Of a stretch of 64,000 nt of DNA, positions 36,586 to 44,410 are shown piece by piece. The DNA comes from Rhodopirellula baltica (GTDB lineage: Bacteria; Planctomycetota; Planctomycetia; Pirellulales; Pirellulaceae): NCBI GenBank assembly GCA_002901265.1, contig PPHI01000046.1, forward strand, positions 30,239 through 94,238, in the 5' to 3' direction. The translations under genes and the position numbers were made by a program. The notes beneath the pieces were generated by a model. The model saw only the letters and a program-made list of their open reading frames with translations. It was not told the DNA's origin and made no database searches. Every line of letters begins with the position of its first letter. The first letter of the stretch is position 1.

Positions 36586-37920
36586 GTGCCGTCTCAAGAT
36601 TTCGCTGAATCATTGCTACATGGCCTCGGACGACAGGCTGCCTCGGTTGAGTCGGTGGATGAGTTTGCCCAAAGCATGCTGACCAAACATCCCAGCGCCC
36701 TGCGGATGCGCTGGGGCCTGTCCCAAGATGATGTCGATTTTCCGCTGCGACCGATCGCGTGGTACCGACAAGGTTACGAGTCCACCGATCCCTCGATTCG
36801 CCCAAGTCGGCAATTGAGCTATGCCGCTGGCGACTACTATCTGCAAGACGCCGGCTCGATGCTGGCGATGGCAGCTTGCGAGACGGACCAAGCGTTGCCA
36901 GAGGGCGAAGCGCCGCTGATCTGTGACCTGTGTGCCTCACCCGGTGGCAAGGCGACAGCATTGTTGGAAAATCTAGGTGGCGGGTTCTTGCTTGCGAACG
37001 AGCCGATTCGATCGCGGTTAGCGCCACTCGCGTTCAACTTGGCCCGCACAGGGATCCCACGCTATGCAATCAGCGCGATGGACCCCAGCGATCTGGCAGA
37101 CCAATTGGGAGGCGTCTTTGACCGTGTCGTTGTTGATGCACCATGCAGCGGGCAAGCACTGCTCGGCCGCGGCAAGCAATCACTTGCCGCTTTAACGCAA
37201 ACGCAGATCGAACATAGCGCCGCCAGAGCACAACGAATTCTTGCTGCTGCCGTCAAGTTGCTGCGCCCGGGCGGAAAACTTGTCTTCAGTACCTGCACCT
37301 TTGCCGAGCAAGAAAACGAAAACCAAGTCGACTGGATGATCGACCACTGTGGAATGCTGGCCGCTCCCATTGATCGGTTGCTACCGTATGAAAGCCACCA
37401 TGATTCGAAGTGCGCTTATCGTCTTTGGCCGCATCGCCACCAATGCGCCGGCAGCTTCGCGGCATCTCTGATCGCCGGCTTTGACGTCGCCAGTGAAGGC
37501 GTCTTTCGAGAACGCAAAAAGAAACGGAAAGGCAAACCGTCGGCGACGATCCCCGATGCAGTCGCGGAAATCGTTGACCCCGCGAGTGTCAGGCTAAAGG
37601 AATCCGAGGTCATTCTATGGGGCTGGCCGGTCGACGCACCCGCGTGGGTCGAATCGGTTGCCGAGAGTGGGCCCGAACTGGCCTACCGAACCGGACAGAC
37701 ATGGAAACCGTCGCACCATCTCGCTCGGCGACGTGACCTAGACCACCAAGCCGTCTTTGACGTAGATGCCGACATCGCGGCAAAGTATTTGGCCGGGGAA
37801 GCAATTGCCTGCGATCAAAAAGGCTGGCTTGTCGTTCGCCACGGCAACCGCGGGCTTGGTTGGATCAAGGCGTCAGGTGGGACGGGGAAAAATCACTTGC
37901 CGGTTTCCGCACGCAGCTAG
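36586..37920 (+). CDS. NOL1/NOP2/Sun-type rRNA m5C methyltransferase (RsmF-like)
   Basis: A 444-residue SAM-dependent cytosine-C5 methyltransferase. Motif I CASPGGKA is at about 120, motif IV DAPCSG contains Cys187 and motif VI FSTCTF contains the catalytic Cys237, so the two-Cys mechanism is intact. The C-terminal 120 residues resemble the RsmF/NOL1 RNA-binding extension (GEAIACDQKGWLVVRHGN, LGWIKASGG). It probably methylates a cytosine of 16S rRNA. GTG start at 36586. It converges on the hemP-like gene, with 38 bases between stops. Confidence 0.88.
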   Translation: MPSQDFAESLLHGLGRQAASVESVDEFAQSMLTKHPSALRMRWGLSQDDVDFPLRPIAWYRQGYESTDPSIRPSRQLSYAAGDYYLQDAGSMLAMAACETDQALPEGEAPLICDLCASPGGKATALLENLGGGFLLANEPIRSRLAPLAFNLARTGIPRYAISAMDPSDLADQLGGVFDRVVVDAPCSGQALLGRGKQSLAALTQTQIEHSAARAQRILAAAVKLLRPGGKLVFSTCTFAEQENENQVDWMIDHCGMLAAPIDRLLPYESHHDSKCAYRLWPHRHQCAGSFAASLIAGFDVASEGVFRERKKKRKGKPSATIPDAVAEIVDPASVRLKESEVILWGWPVDAPAWVESVAESGPELAYRTGQTWKPSHHLARRRDLDHQAVFDVDADIAAKYLAGEAIACDQKGWLVVRHGNRGLGWIKASGGTGKNHLPVSARS

Positions 37921-37958
37921 TCGGCTCGCCAGCCCCCGCTCCAAAATCCAGGTTGCTG

Positions 37959-38129
37959 CTACTTGGTCAGAATCAGCTTGCCTTGGCGAGTTTTACGCAG
38001 CCGGTAGATCTGCCCCGAAAACTCGATCCAGATCTCTTCACCGCAGCGGGCAAGCTCCTCGAACCGAACGATCTTTGGAAGCTCGATCGGTGGTGTCGCG
38101 GCATGCGACTGTTCGGGTTCTTCTGGCAT
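37959..38129 (-). CDS. hemP: HemP-like small protein (hemin uptake protein HemP family)
   Basis: A 56-residue gene that is easily missed for its size. The product begins MPEEPEQSHAATPP and ends with the family signature YRLRKTRQGKLILTK, which is nearly the whole diagnostic motif of HemP. HemP proteins are short, Fur-controlled and found beside haem or iron uptake genes, or alone as here; their exact role (regulator or RNA-binding helper) is unsettled. About 70 bases upstream lies a 7-1-7 inverted repeat that looks like a Fur box (38197-38211), with a TTGAGA-17-TAAGTT promoter-like pair across it. No uptake gene is adjacent. Confidence 0.8.
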   Translation of the reverse strand: MPEEPEQSHAATPPIELPKIVRFEELARCGEEIWIEFSGQIYRLRKTRQGKLILTK

Positions 38130-38196
38130 CGGTCCGGCGGCTGCGGAATGGTTTGGAACGGCAAATGATAACGGATACCTACCAACTTAGCCTTAA

Positions 38197-38211
38197 TGAA
38201 AACAGTTCTCA
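38197..38211. promoter_or_regulatory. Fur-box-like operator upstream of hemP
   Basis: On the hemP strand TGAGAAC-T-GTTTTCA, a 7-1-7 inverted repeat with six of seven pairs matching, in an AT-rich context (TATTGAGAACTGTTTTCATT). The 7-1-7 form is the usual Fur-binding unit. It overlaps a possible TTGAGA -35 element about 70 bases before the hemP ATG. It could also affect the divergent DUF3467 gene. Confidence 0.55.
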
Positions 38212-38325
38212 ATAGCAACAACGTTTAGAGAAGGTCACCTTTCGGGCAATTGTGCACATCCATAGACTGTACGGAGCGATGCACCGACAATCGACCAGCC
38301 TCCGACCCGCGGTTTGCCAAACGAC

Positions 38326-38994
38326 ATGTCCGACGACCAAGCACCCGATCTAGGACCTCAAGAGCCCGGAAACACGCAGAACCCGCCCTTGCGGGCCCGC
38401 GTTCCCGATCATGTCGCCGGCGGAACGTTCAGCACCGGCGCGATCGTGATGACTGGGCCGACGGAGTTCATTGTCGACTTTTTGCAAACGATCGGTCGGC
38501 CACACAAAGTCGCCGCGCGTGTGGTCATCCCCCACCCGGTGATGCCGCAGTTCATTGATGCTTTGCAAACCAATCTCGAGCTGTACAGCAATCGCTTCGG
38601 CGATCCCGTTGTCCCGCACCCCCAGCCTCAGAATCCAGACGCGCGTCGTCCGACACCTCAGGAAATCTATGACGACCTGAAACTCCCCGATGAGGTGCTT
38701 AGCGGAACCTATGCCAACGGGGTGATGATTGGACATGGGGCGACTGAATTCGGTTTGGATTTCCTGACCAGTTTCTTCCCGCAGTCCGCCGTCTGCGCAC
38801 GGATCTTCGTCGCATCGGGCCAGGTTCCACGATTGTTGGAATCACTCAGGGGCGCGGTTCGACAACTGGAACAACGCCGCGCCGCACCACCTGAAGATGG
38901 CGGATTGCCTCCCGGTTCAAATCACGGCCCCAATGACCCGCCACCACCGCCGGCGGGGGACTCGTCAATCGACCCGCCAAGTCCGGAATCCTGA
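38326..38994 (+). CDS. Tandem DUF3467 domain protein
   Basis: About 222 residues with two copies of the DUF3467 fold, a short domain known mostly as a single copy. Copy 1 (about 30-95): GGTFSTGAIVMTGPTEFIVD, then ARVVIPHPVMPQFIDALQTNL. Copy 2 (about 125-185): SGTYANGVMIGHGATEFGLD, then ARIFVASGQVPRLLESL. The tail is Pro/Ser/Asp-rich and disordered (DPPPPPAGDSS). Function unknown. The frame is open to a TTG at 38314; ATG 38326 was chosen. It is divergent from hemP. Confidence 0.8.
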   Translation: MSDDQAPDLGPQEPGNTQNPPLRARVPDHVAGGTFSTGAIVMTGPTEFIVDFLQTIGRPHKVAARVVIPHPVMPQFIDALQTNLELYSNRFGDPVVPHPQPQNPDARRPTPQEIYDDLKLPDEVLSGTYANGVMIGHGATEFGLDFLTSFFPQSAVCARIFVASGQVPRLLESLRGAVRQLEQRRAAPPEDGGLPPGSNHGPNDPPPPPAGDSSIDPPSPES

Positions 38995-39117
38995 TCCCGC
39001 TTCACTGATCAGGCGATTTTGCGTTGGACGCTTGAGTCTCAATCGAGGGAATTGGTCGGCGGGATTGACAGCAACCAACGATAAACACGTCCAACGAACG
39101 TCACCCTCACAATTCCT

Positions 39118-39801
39118 ATGGCGATCTCCGAACACCTTCCATTGATGAATGCACTTCCCCAAGCCGCCATCCCTGGCGATTTGCCATTGGTCCTGGCAAG
39201 CGGTTCACCAAGACGTTCTCAGTTGCTCAAAGCTGCGGGGTATTCATTCACCGTCGATCCAGCCGGTGCCGATGCGGAATGTGGGATGTGCAGTCGGGAA
39301 ACGGCCCCCGAATTGGTCGCCCGCTACGCGTTCCGCAAAGCTCAAGACGTCCTGTCCCGCCACCAGTCCGCGCTGATCCTGGCCGCCGACACCGTCGCAT
39401 CAGTTGGTGGACAAATCCTGGGAAAGCCACATGACGACCGCCATGCGGCGGAAATGCTGCGAACGCTAAGTGGCCGAAAACACGATGTTTACACGGGCGT
39501 TTGCTTGTGGCGTTCCAGTGACAGCAAATGCGTCGTCGACGTCGTGCGAACCGAATTGGTGATGGAACAACTGTCTGACGCAATGATCGCGGACTACCTC
39601 AAGACCATGCTCTGGGAAGGTAAAGCGGGCGCGTTCGGATACCAAGACGGAAATGATTGGATTCGCATCGTTGATAACGGCAGCGAAAGCAACGTCGTCG
39701 GTTTACCAATGGAACGACTAAAAGAATTGTTGGAAACGTTCGACGAAATAGCCGAAACAATCGATACAGTAGGCCCGGATGCGCCTACTTCAAATCAGTG
39801 A
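39118..39801 (+). CDS. maf: Maf-family nucleoside triphosphate pyrophosphatase
   Basis: House-cleaning enzyme that hydrolyses non-canonical or modified NTPs to the monophosphate. The 227-residue protein has the opening LVLASGSPRRSQLL, the catalytic ILAADTVAS, and the GKPHDD and GKAGAFGYQD stretches of the family. The Cys pair in AECGMCSRE is not typical. ATG 39118 was chosen; ATG 39145 is also possible and would give a more usual N-terminus. Transcribed alone after the DUF3467 gene, 67 bases before the DUF1573 gene. Confidence 0.9.
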   Translation: MAISEHLPLMNALPQAAIPGDLPLVLASGSPRRSQLLKAAGYSFTVDPAGADAECGMCSRETAPELVARYAFRKAQDVLSRHQSALILAADTVASVGGQILGKPHDDRHAAEMLRTLSGRKHDVYTGVCLWRSSDSKCVVDVVRTELVMEQLSDAMIADYLKTMLWEGKAGAFGYQDGNDWIRIVDNGSESNVVGLPMERLKELLETFDEIAETIDTVGPDAPTSNQ

Positions 39802-39867
39802 ACTCTGATAAAGTTTGCGGGCAATTCGTTTGAATTGCACACGACTCGAAACGATTGGTGCGAATCG

Positions 39868-40914
39868 ATGCCTCAACGCCTGTCTCCATCCCACCTTCGG
39901 CGTAACGTCTTGCGACTCAGTAGCGGCGCTCTGTTGGCCATTGCCGCGCTGCTTGCTTCACTAAGCTTCTCCGCAGTTGCTTCGGCACAGCAAGCCAACT
40001 GGGCCGAGAAGATGTTCAAAACCACCGAACACGATTTCCGAGCGGTCGGTCGTGGAGCCAAATGTGAGTATCACTTTGACTTCACCAACCTGTACCAAGA
40101 AGACGTACACGTTGCCGCGGTACGGTCGAGCTGCGGATGCACCACACCGACCGTATCGAAAGACACGCTGAAAACGCACGAGACTGCGGCGATTATCGCC
40201 AAGTTCAACACCGACTCGTTCATCGGTCAAAAGTCAGCAACCGTGACCATCGTCTTTGACAAGCCGTATTACGCCGAAGTCCGCTTGAAGGTCGAAGGCT
40301 ACATTCGCACGGACATCTCTTTTGAACCCGCTGAAGTCGCATTCGGCGAACTTGGGTCCGGCGAAGAATCGGAACAAGACATCACCGTGACGCACACCGG
40401 CAACAGCAATTGGCAAATCACCGATGTCCGCAGCCACTGCGAACACCTGCAAGTCAAACTCAGCCCTCCGCAGCAATCGCCCGGCATGGTCCGCTATCGC
40501 ATGCGGGTCAAGGTTCTGCCGACGATGCCAGAAGGCGACGTCCGCGAGCGGCTGACCTTAATCAGCAATGACACGCGTTTCCCGACAACCGAAATGTCAG
40601 TCAACGGGCGTATTCGTCCGAGCTTGAGTGTGTCGCCGGCAGCGGTCAACCTGGGAACCGCGAAACCAGGCGAAGTCGTTGAGAAGCGACTCGTCGTTCG
40701 AGGTGAAGAGCCGTTTTCGATCACCGAAGTGGTCTGTGCAGACAGCCGGTTCGAGTTCGACGCCCCAGAAGGCGAAAAGAAACTTCACTTCGTCACGATG
40801 CGATTCACGGCCGGTGATAGCGCGGACCAAGTTGGACAAGAAATTCGGATCGAGACCAATCTCAAAGGTGGCCGGAGCGTCAAATGCGTCGCCACGGGTA
40901 GCGTGGAAGGCTAA
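39868..40914 (+). CDS. Exported DUF1573 protein
   Basis: About 348 residues with a signal peptide (LLAIAALLASLSFSAVASA) and three or so ASH/immunoglobulin-like beta domains. The first carries the DUF1573 signature RSSCGCTTP, a Cys pair in a copper-chaperone-like loop; later domains repeat the FGELGSGEESEQDI and NLGTAKPGEVVEKR strand patterns. Such proteins are abundant in planctomycetes and may scaffold cell-envelope complexes. A TTG at 39835 opens the frame earlier; ATG 39868 is more likely. A clear terminator follows. Confidence 0.82.
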   Translation: MPQRLSPSHLRRNVLRLSSGALLAIAALLASLSFSAVASAQQANWAEKMFKTTEHDFRAVGRGAKCEYHFDFTNLYQEDVHVAAVRSSCGCTTPTVSKDTLKTHETAAIIAKFNTDSFIGQKSATVTIVFDKPYYAEVRLKVEGYIRTDISFEPAEVAFGELGSGEESEQDITVTHTGNSNWQITDVRSHCEHLQVKLSPPQQSPGMVRYRMRVKVLPTMPEGDVRERLTLISNDTRFPTTEMSVNGRIRPSLSVSPAAVNLGTAKPGEVVEKRLVVRGEEPFSITEVVCADSRFEFDAPEGEKKLHFVTMRFTAGDSADQVGQEIRIETNLKGGRSVKCVATGSVEG

Positions 40915-40939
40915 CCCCCGTCCTTTGCAAACTTACAGA

Positions 40940-40969
40940 AACGCCACGCGGTCGCAGTGGCGTTTTTTT
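40940..40969 (+). terminator. Intrinsic terminator after the DUF1573 gene
   Basis: AACGCCAC (40940-40947) pairs with GTGGCGTT (40957-40964) around a 9-base loop and runs into seven T, a classical Rho-independent terminator 25 bases after the stop. Confidence 0.8.
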
Positions 40970-41106
40970 GTGCGCGTTCAACCGAATCGTAGCCGCGTTT
41001 TATGGGCACCATTTCCCGATCGCACCATTTACCCGCACATCTGCTGATTGATCTACGTCATATTGTCTAAACGATTCAACGTTCACCAACAGGTTCCAGA
41101 TTCTTC

Positions 41107-41991
41107 ATGGTGCACTGGCAGCGGACAATCGCAAGTCACCTCAACGTAAAACTCGGTGCCTACTTTTGGTTGGCATTTGCGTTCACATTTGCCCCAAACA
41201 CTTCGGCGGACTCGATCCGGATCGCAACGTACAACCTCAATTGGGCCAATCGGCGCGGGGATCAAGTGCTTGATGCGATCCGTGTGACATCCCCGGACGT
41301 AATCTGTTTTCAAGAGACCACACCCCAGTCAGAAACCTTTTTGCAGAAGCAGCTTGGAGACAGGTATCCACACTTTCATTCCGTAGGGCACAACGGTCAG
41401 TATCCGGCGGAACGGTTCTCATTCGCTTCACGATTCGAACTGTCAGACCTCGCTTTCACTCCTCCCACAGCCGACTTTTTCGGTTTCTATTCAGCGACTG
41501 TAGAACTTCCTGAAGATCGCATTCGACTCATCAATGTGCATTTGTCGCCATTCGTTATCCATCGCGACGTTAGCCTTGTTGACGCGATGGCCAGCGTTTC
41601 AGCGACAGAACGCAACCATGCGATAGAAGTAACAGCAATTGCCAAAGCCATTCCGAAGGATTTGCCCACAGTCATTGCGGGGGACTTCAATAGCTTGTCG
41701 ACGTTCTGTGCGCCGAAGCGTTTGCGAGAACTCGGGCTGACCGATGCGTTCGCGTCAATCAACGAGGATGCTGATACGCACCCAACCTGGTCTTGGCCGA
41801 CCCGGCCAGTGCCACTCGCCCTACGAATTGACTACATCTTTCACACGCCACATTTCCGAACGACGCATTCATCGATCGAAAAACGTGATGGCTCGGACCA
41901 CTCGCTGGTGGTTGCAACACTTGAGATAAACACAGCTTCTCAATCATCACCGAAGGTGCAGAGCGAGATTGGCGAAGTACGTCGAGACTGA
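41107..41991 (+). CDS. Exported endonuclease/exonuclease/phosphatase-family enzyme
   Basis: A 294-residue metal-dependent phosphodiesterase/nuclease fold with a signal peptide (YFWLAFAFTFAPNTSA). The EEP active-site elements are present: TYNLNW (Asn), FQETTP (metal Glu), VHLSPF, AGDFNS (Asp, Asn) and SDHSLVV with the final Asp-His. Exported members hydrolyse extracellular DNA, RNA or phosphodiester lipids; the substrate is unknown here. It starts 192 bases after the DUF1573 gene, beyond that gene's terminator, and stands alone. Confidence 0.85.
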   Translation: MVHWQRTIASHLNVKLGAYFWLAFAFTFAPNTSADSIRIATYNLNWANRRGDQVLDAIRVTSPDVICFQETTPQSETFLQKQLGDRYPHFHSVGHNGQYPAERFSFASRFELSDLAFTPPTADFFGFYSATVELPEDRIRLINVHLSPFVIHRDVSLVDAMASVSATERNHAIEVTAIAKAIPKDLPTVIAGDFNSLSTFCAPKRLRELGLTDAFASINEDADTHPTWSWPTRPVPLALRIDYIFHTPHFRTTHSSIEKRDGSDHSLVVATLEINTASQSSPKVQSEIGEVRRD

Positions 41992-42124
41992 CGGCACGAG
42001 TCGGTCGCCCCCTGTTGATTTTTGCGCGTCGCTTTTCGCTTCGCGATCGTAGCGAACTTTACCGCTGCTTTTGCCGAGCGACAGCCGACGTTGCGAAAGA
42101 ACGAATCTGAATTGCAACGCGCCG

Positions 42125-43399
42125 TTAGGCATCCATTCGAATCTGAGCGAGCAAAGCTTCCACACCGTCGGAAAGCGCCTCGCTCTGGCGTTCCAATTCA
42201 ATCGACGCGCCTTGTAGTTTTTCCGTTGAAACGTCGGTCTGCGTGGCAGCTCCCGAGACCCCAACGATATTGATGTTTACCGATTCGGTCTGTTTCATTG
42301 CCTGCGCGACATGACTCTGGATTTCCTCGGTCGCAAGTTTTTGCCCGTAAATCAGCTCACTGACTGAATCACTAGTGCGACTTAGCTCTTTGATCTCGTC
42401 GCCGAAACGCCCGATCGACTTCACCGCGTTTTCGGCGCTCGATTGGACAAGCTGGATTTCTTCTTTGACGTGTTGTGTTGCCGTTTTGGTCCGTTCGGCA
42501 AGGTTACGGACTTCACTTGCAACGACGGCAAAACCGGCGCCGGCTGTGCCAGACCGCGCCGCTTCGATTGCCGCGTTGAATGACAACAAGTGCGTCAATC
42601 GCGCGACCTCCTCGATGGTTTCGACAACGTTATCGATGCTCGCTGACGAACGACCGAGTTCTTGCATCACTGACATCGCGTTGGCGACTTCTTCTACCAC
42701 ACGTTTAACGCGATCCGAAGTCTCTTGCATTTTCTTGTCGGTCTCGATCATCGAGGCCCGCATCTGCTCGGCCGCGTTGGTGACTTCACGAACGTTTTCC
42801 ACGGTTTGCTGCGATGTCTCCAAAGCATTCTTGGACCGCTGCGATGTTTGCTTCGCCGTATCGGAAAGCTCACTCGAAACGCGATGCAATTCATGCGTCG
42901 CTTCCAATAGCGAATCAGTAACACCCTTGACGGTGACTTCGAAAGAATCGGCCATCGCCAGTCGCTGAGACTTCGCCAGTTCGATCTCGTCTGACTTCGC
43001 CTTCATCTGTTCTGAAGCGACGTTGATCAATTCAGATGCTTGACGAAACGTCCCGTTCATCCCGCCCAGAAGTACTCGGCGGAAGTACTTTCCTTCGGCA
43101 GCATAGCTCAGCGCCGCTTTCGCCTCGCGAATAAACGACTCGGTGTAATCGAGCAACGAATTGATGCCGTGATGAACCGCAGCAAGTTCTGGATCATCAT
43201 CGGTCAATTGATCGAACCCCAGGATTCGCACTTCGAGATCACCTTTGGACGCCCGCGTACAGACCTTGGCAACCTCGCTAAAAAAACGGTGTTTGTCCGC
43301 GTCGCGATCGGCGCCCGAATCAGAGACACTGGTGGTTGATACCGCTGGCAATTCTGGCTTGGCGTTCGGTGTTGCTAACGTTGCGTGCGTCACGTTCAA
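42125..43399 (-). CDS. Soluble methyl-accepting chemotaxis protein (signalling half of a split Aer-like receptor)
   Basis: A 424-residue chemoreceptor without any membrane segment. The N-terminal about 130 residues form a HAMP-like unit (KGDLEVRILGFDQL, ALSYAAEGKYFRRVL). The rest is the coiled-coil signalling hairpin with the highly conserved tip LSFNAAIEAARSGTAGAGFAVVA, here quoted only in part, and EVRNLAERT. It binds CheW/CheA in the cytoplasm. The PAS-domain gene lies 8 bases upstream on the same strand and has the sensor that is fused in Aer; together they look like a split energy-taxis receptor. No C-terminal NWETF-like pentapeptide is present and no cheA/cheW is in the window. Confidence 0.88.
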   Translation of the reverse strand: MNVTHATLATPNAKPELPAVSTTSVSDSGADRDADKHRFFSEVAKVCTRASKGDLEVRILGFDQLTDDDPELAAVHHGINSLLDYTESFIREAKAALSYAAEGKYFRRVLLGGMNGTFRQASELINVASEQMKAKSDEIELAKSQRLAMADSFEVTVKGVTDSLLEATHELHRVSSELSDTAKQTSQRSKNALETSQQTVENVREVTNAAEQMRASMIETDKKMQETSDRVKRVVEEVANAMSVMQELGRSSASIDNVVETIEEVARLTHLLSFNAAIEAARSGTAGAGFAVVASEVRNLAERTKTATQHVKEEIQLVQSSAENAVKSIGRFGDEIKELSRTSDSVSELIYGQKLATEEIQSHVAQAMKQTESVNINIVGVSGAATQTDVSTEKLQGASIELERQSEALSDGVEALLAQIRMDA

Positions 43400-43407
43400 A
43401 TCGGGAG

Positions 43408-43932
43408 CTAGAGAGAGAAAACGAATTCGTCATATTGCATGCCAGCTTCATCAAGGTGCTGCAAAAGCATCTCCGTTGAAGCGACCATTCCCTGTCGCCA
43501 ATCTGCGTGTTTTCCTTCACACTCCAACAATGCCTTGTAGATCGGCACCACTTTGGCGACTTTTTTAGGGTCAGGCTTACGTCGGCTGGAGTGGTAGCTG
43601 ATGATCTTTCCGCTGTTGTCAAAGCTAGGCGTGACGTGAGCGAGTACCCAATAATGGTCGCCGTTTTTGCAAAGGTTGATCACGTACGCAAAGATCTCGT
43701 TGCCTTGGCTGATGACATCCCAAAGCAGTTTGAACACACATCGCGGCATCTCCGGATGGCGGATTATGTTGTGCGGACGCCCAAGAAGCTCTGCCTCCTT
43801 AAAACCTGACACCCGTGTGAAGACGTGGTTGGCGTAGGTAATGATTCCTTTCAGGTCCGTCTTGCTGACGATGATTTCAGATTCGGCAAAGGTTCGCTCG
43901 TACCCAGTCGGGCGGATTTTGGTTTGCATCAT
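43408..43932 (-). CDS. Aer-type PAS sensor protein
   Basis: A 174-residue protein that is one PAS domain (about 15-120) plus a short helical tail. The sequence matches the FAD-binding PAS of the aerotaxis receptor Aer: TDLKGIITYANHVFTRVSGF, then LLGRPHNIIRHPEMPRCVF, then KNGDHYWVLAHVTPSF. It ends 8 bases before the soluble MCP gene, so the pair probably acts as a two-protein redox or energy-state receptor. FAD binding is likely but not proven by sequence alone. The second Met (43929) is an alternative start. Confidence 0.86.
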   Translation of the reverse strand: MMQTKIRPTGYERTFAESEIIVSKTDLKGIITYANHVFTRVSGFKEAELLGRPHNIIRHPEMPRCVFKLLWDVISQGNEIFAYVINLCKNGDHYWVLAHVTPSFDNSGKIISYHSSRRKPDPKKVAKVVPIYKALLECEGKHADWRQGMVASTEMLLQHLDEAGMQYDEFVFSL

Positions 43933-44410
43933 GGCGTGGCGCTCGACCTTGAGAATGTAGCCCTATCTGGCAACGGACCTCGAAAAAAATACCAGCGTGC
44001 ATCTTCGCACAGTCTGTTTAGAAACGTCGCCTCCAAGCATTCGTGCGAGTCGCTGACGACTCGTTGGGAGCATTCCACAGAGTTATCAGCGGGAAACGAT
44101 CTACGGATCAGATGACGGGTAGACCCCGTCATCTGGCTGACGCCCGTGACGATTAAGCGACTCGAACGGATGACGACACAACACGGTGTTTGCCAGATGG
44201 CCTCGTCGAGCGATAAACGCTAGATTCCTGGCCAATCGAGATCCTGAGACGGACAAATCGATCGTTCGAAATGTGGCACCAATCCTCTTGCAAAGTGTGC
44301 GATAGTGGCCATCCTTGACGGCCATTCGTCGTACTTCGCGTGTCGTTCTGTCCGCTGCGTTGTTTCTGCGACGAATTACTCCACCGCACTGATTCCAACA
44401 AACTTTAATC
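43933..44410. other. Gene-free region with a strong hairpin
   Basis: About 480 bases between two divergent genes. Frames on both strands are short and lack protein-like composition. The notable element is a perfect 11-bp inverted repeat (CAGATGACGGG / CCCGTCATCTG) at 44109-44135 with a TAGAC loop and no T-run, and a smaller TGGCC/GGCCA repeat near 44310. The hairpin could be a 5'-leader structure or an interspersed palindrome. No RNA gene is recognised. Confidence 0.5.

Noticed and set aside
38920..38945. tRNA-like T-loop (GGTTCAAATC)
   Set aside because: It lies inside the DUF3467 gene and there is no acceptor stem, anticodon arm or D arm around it.
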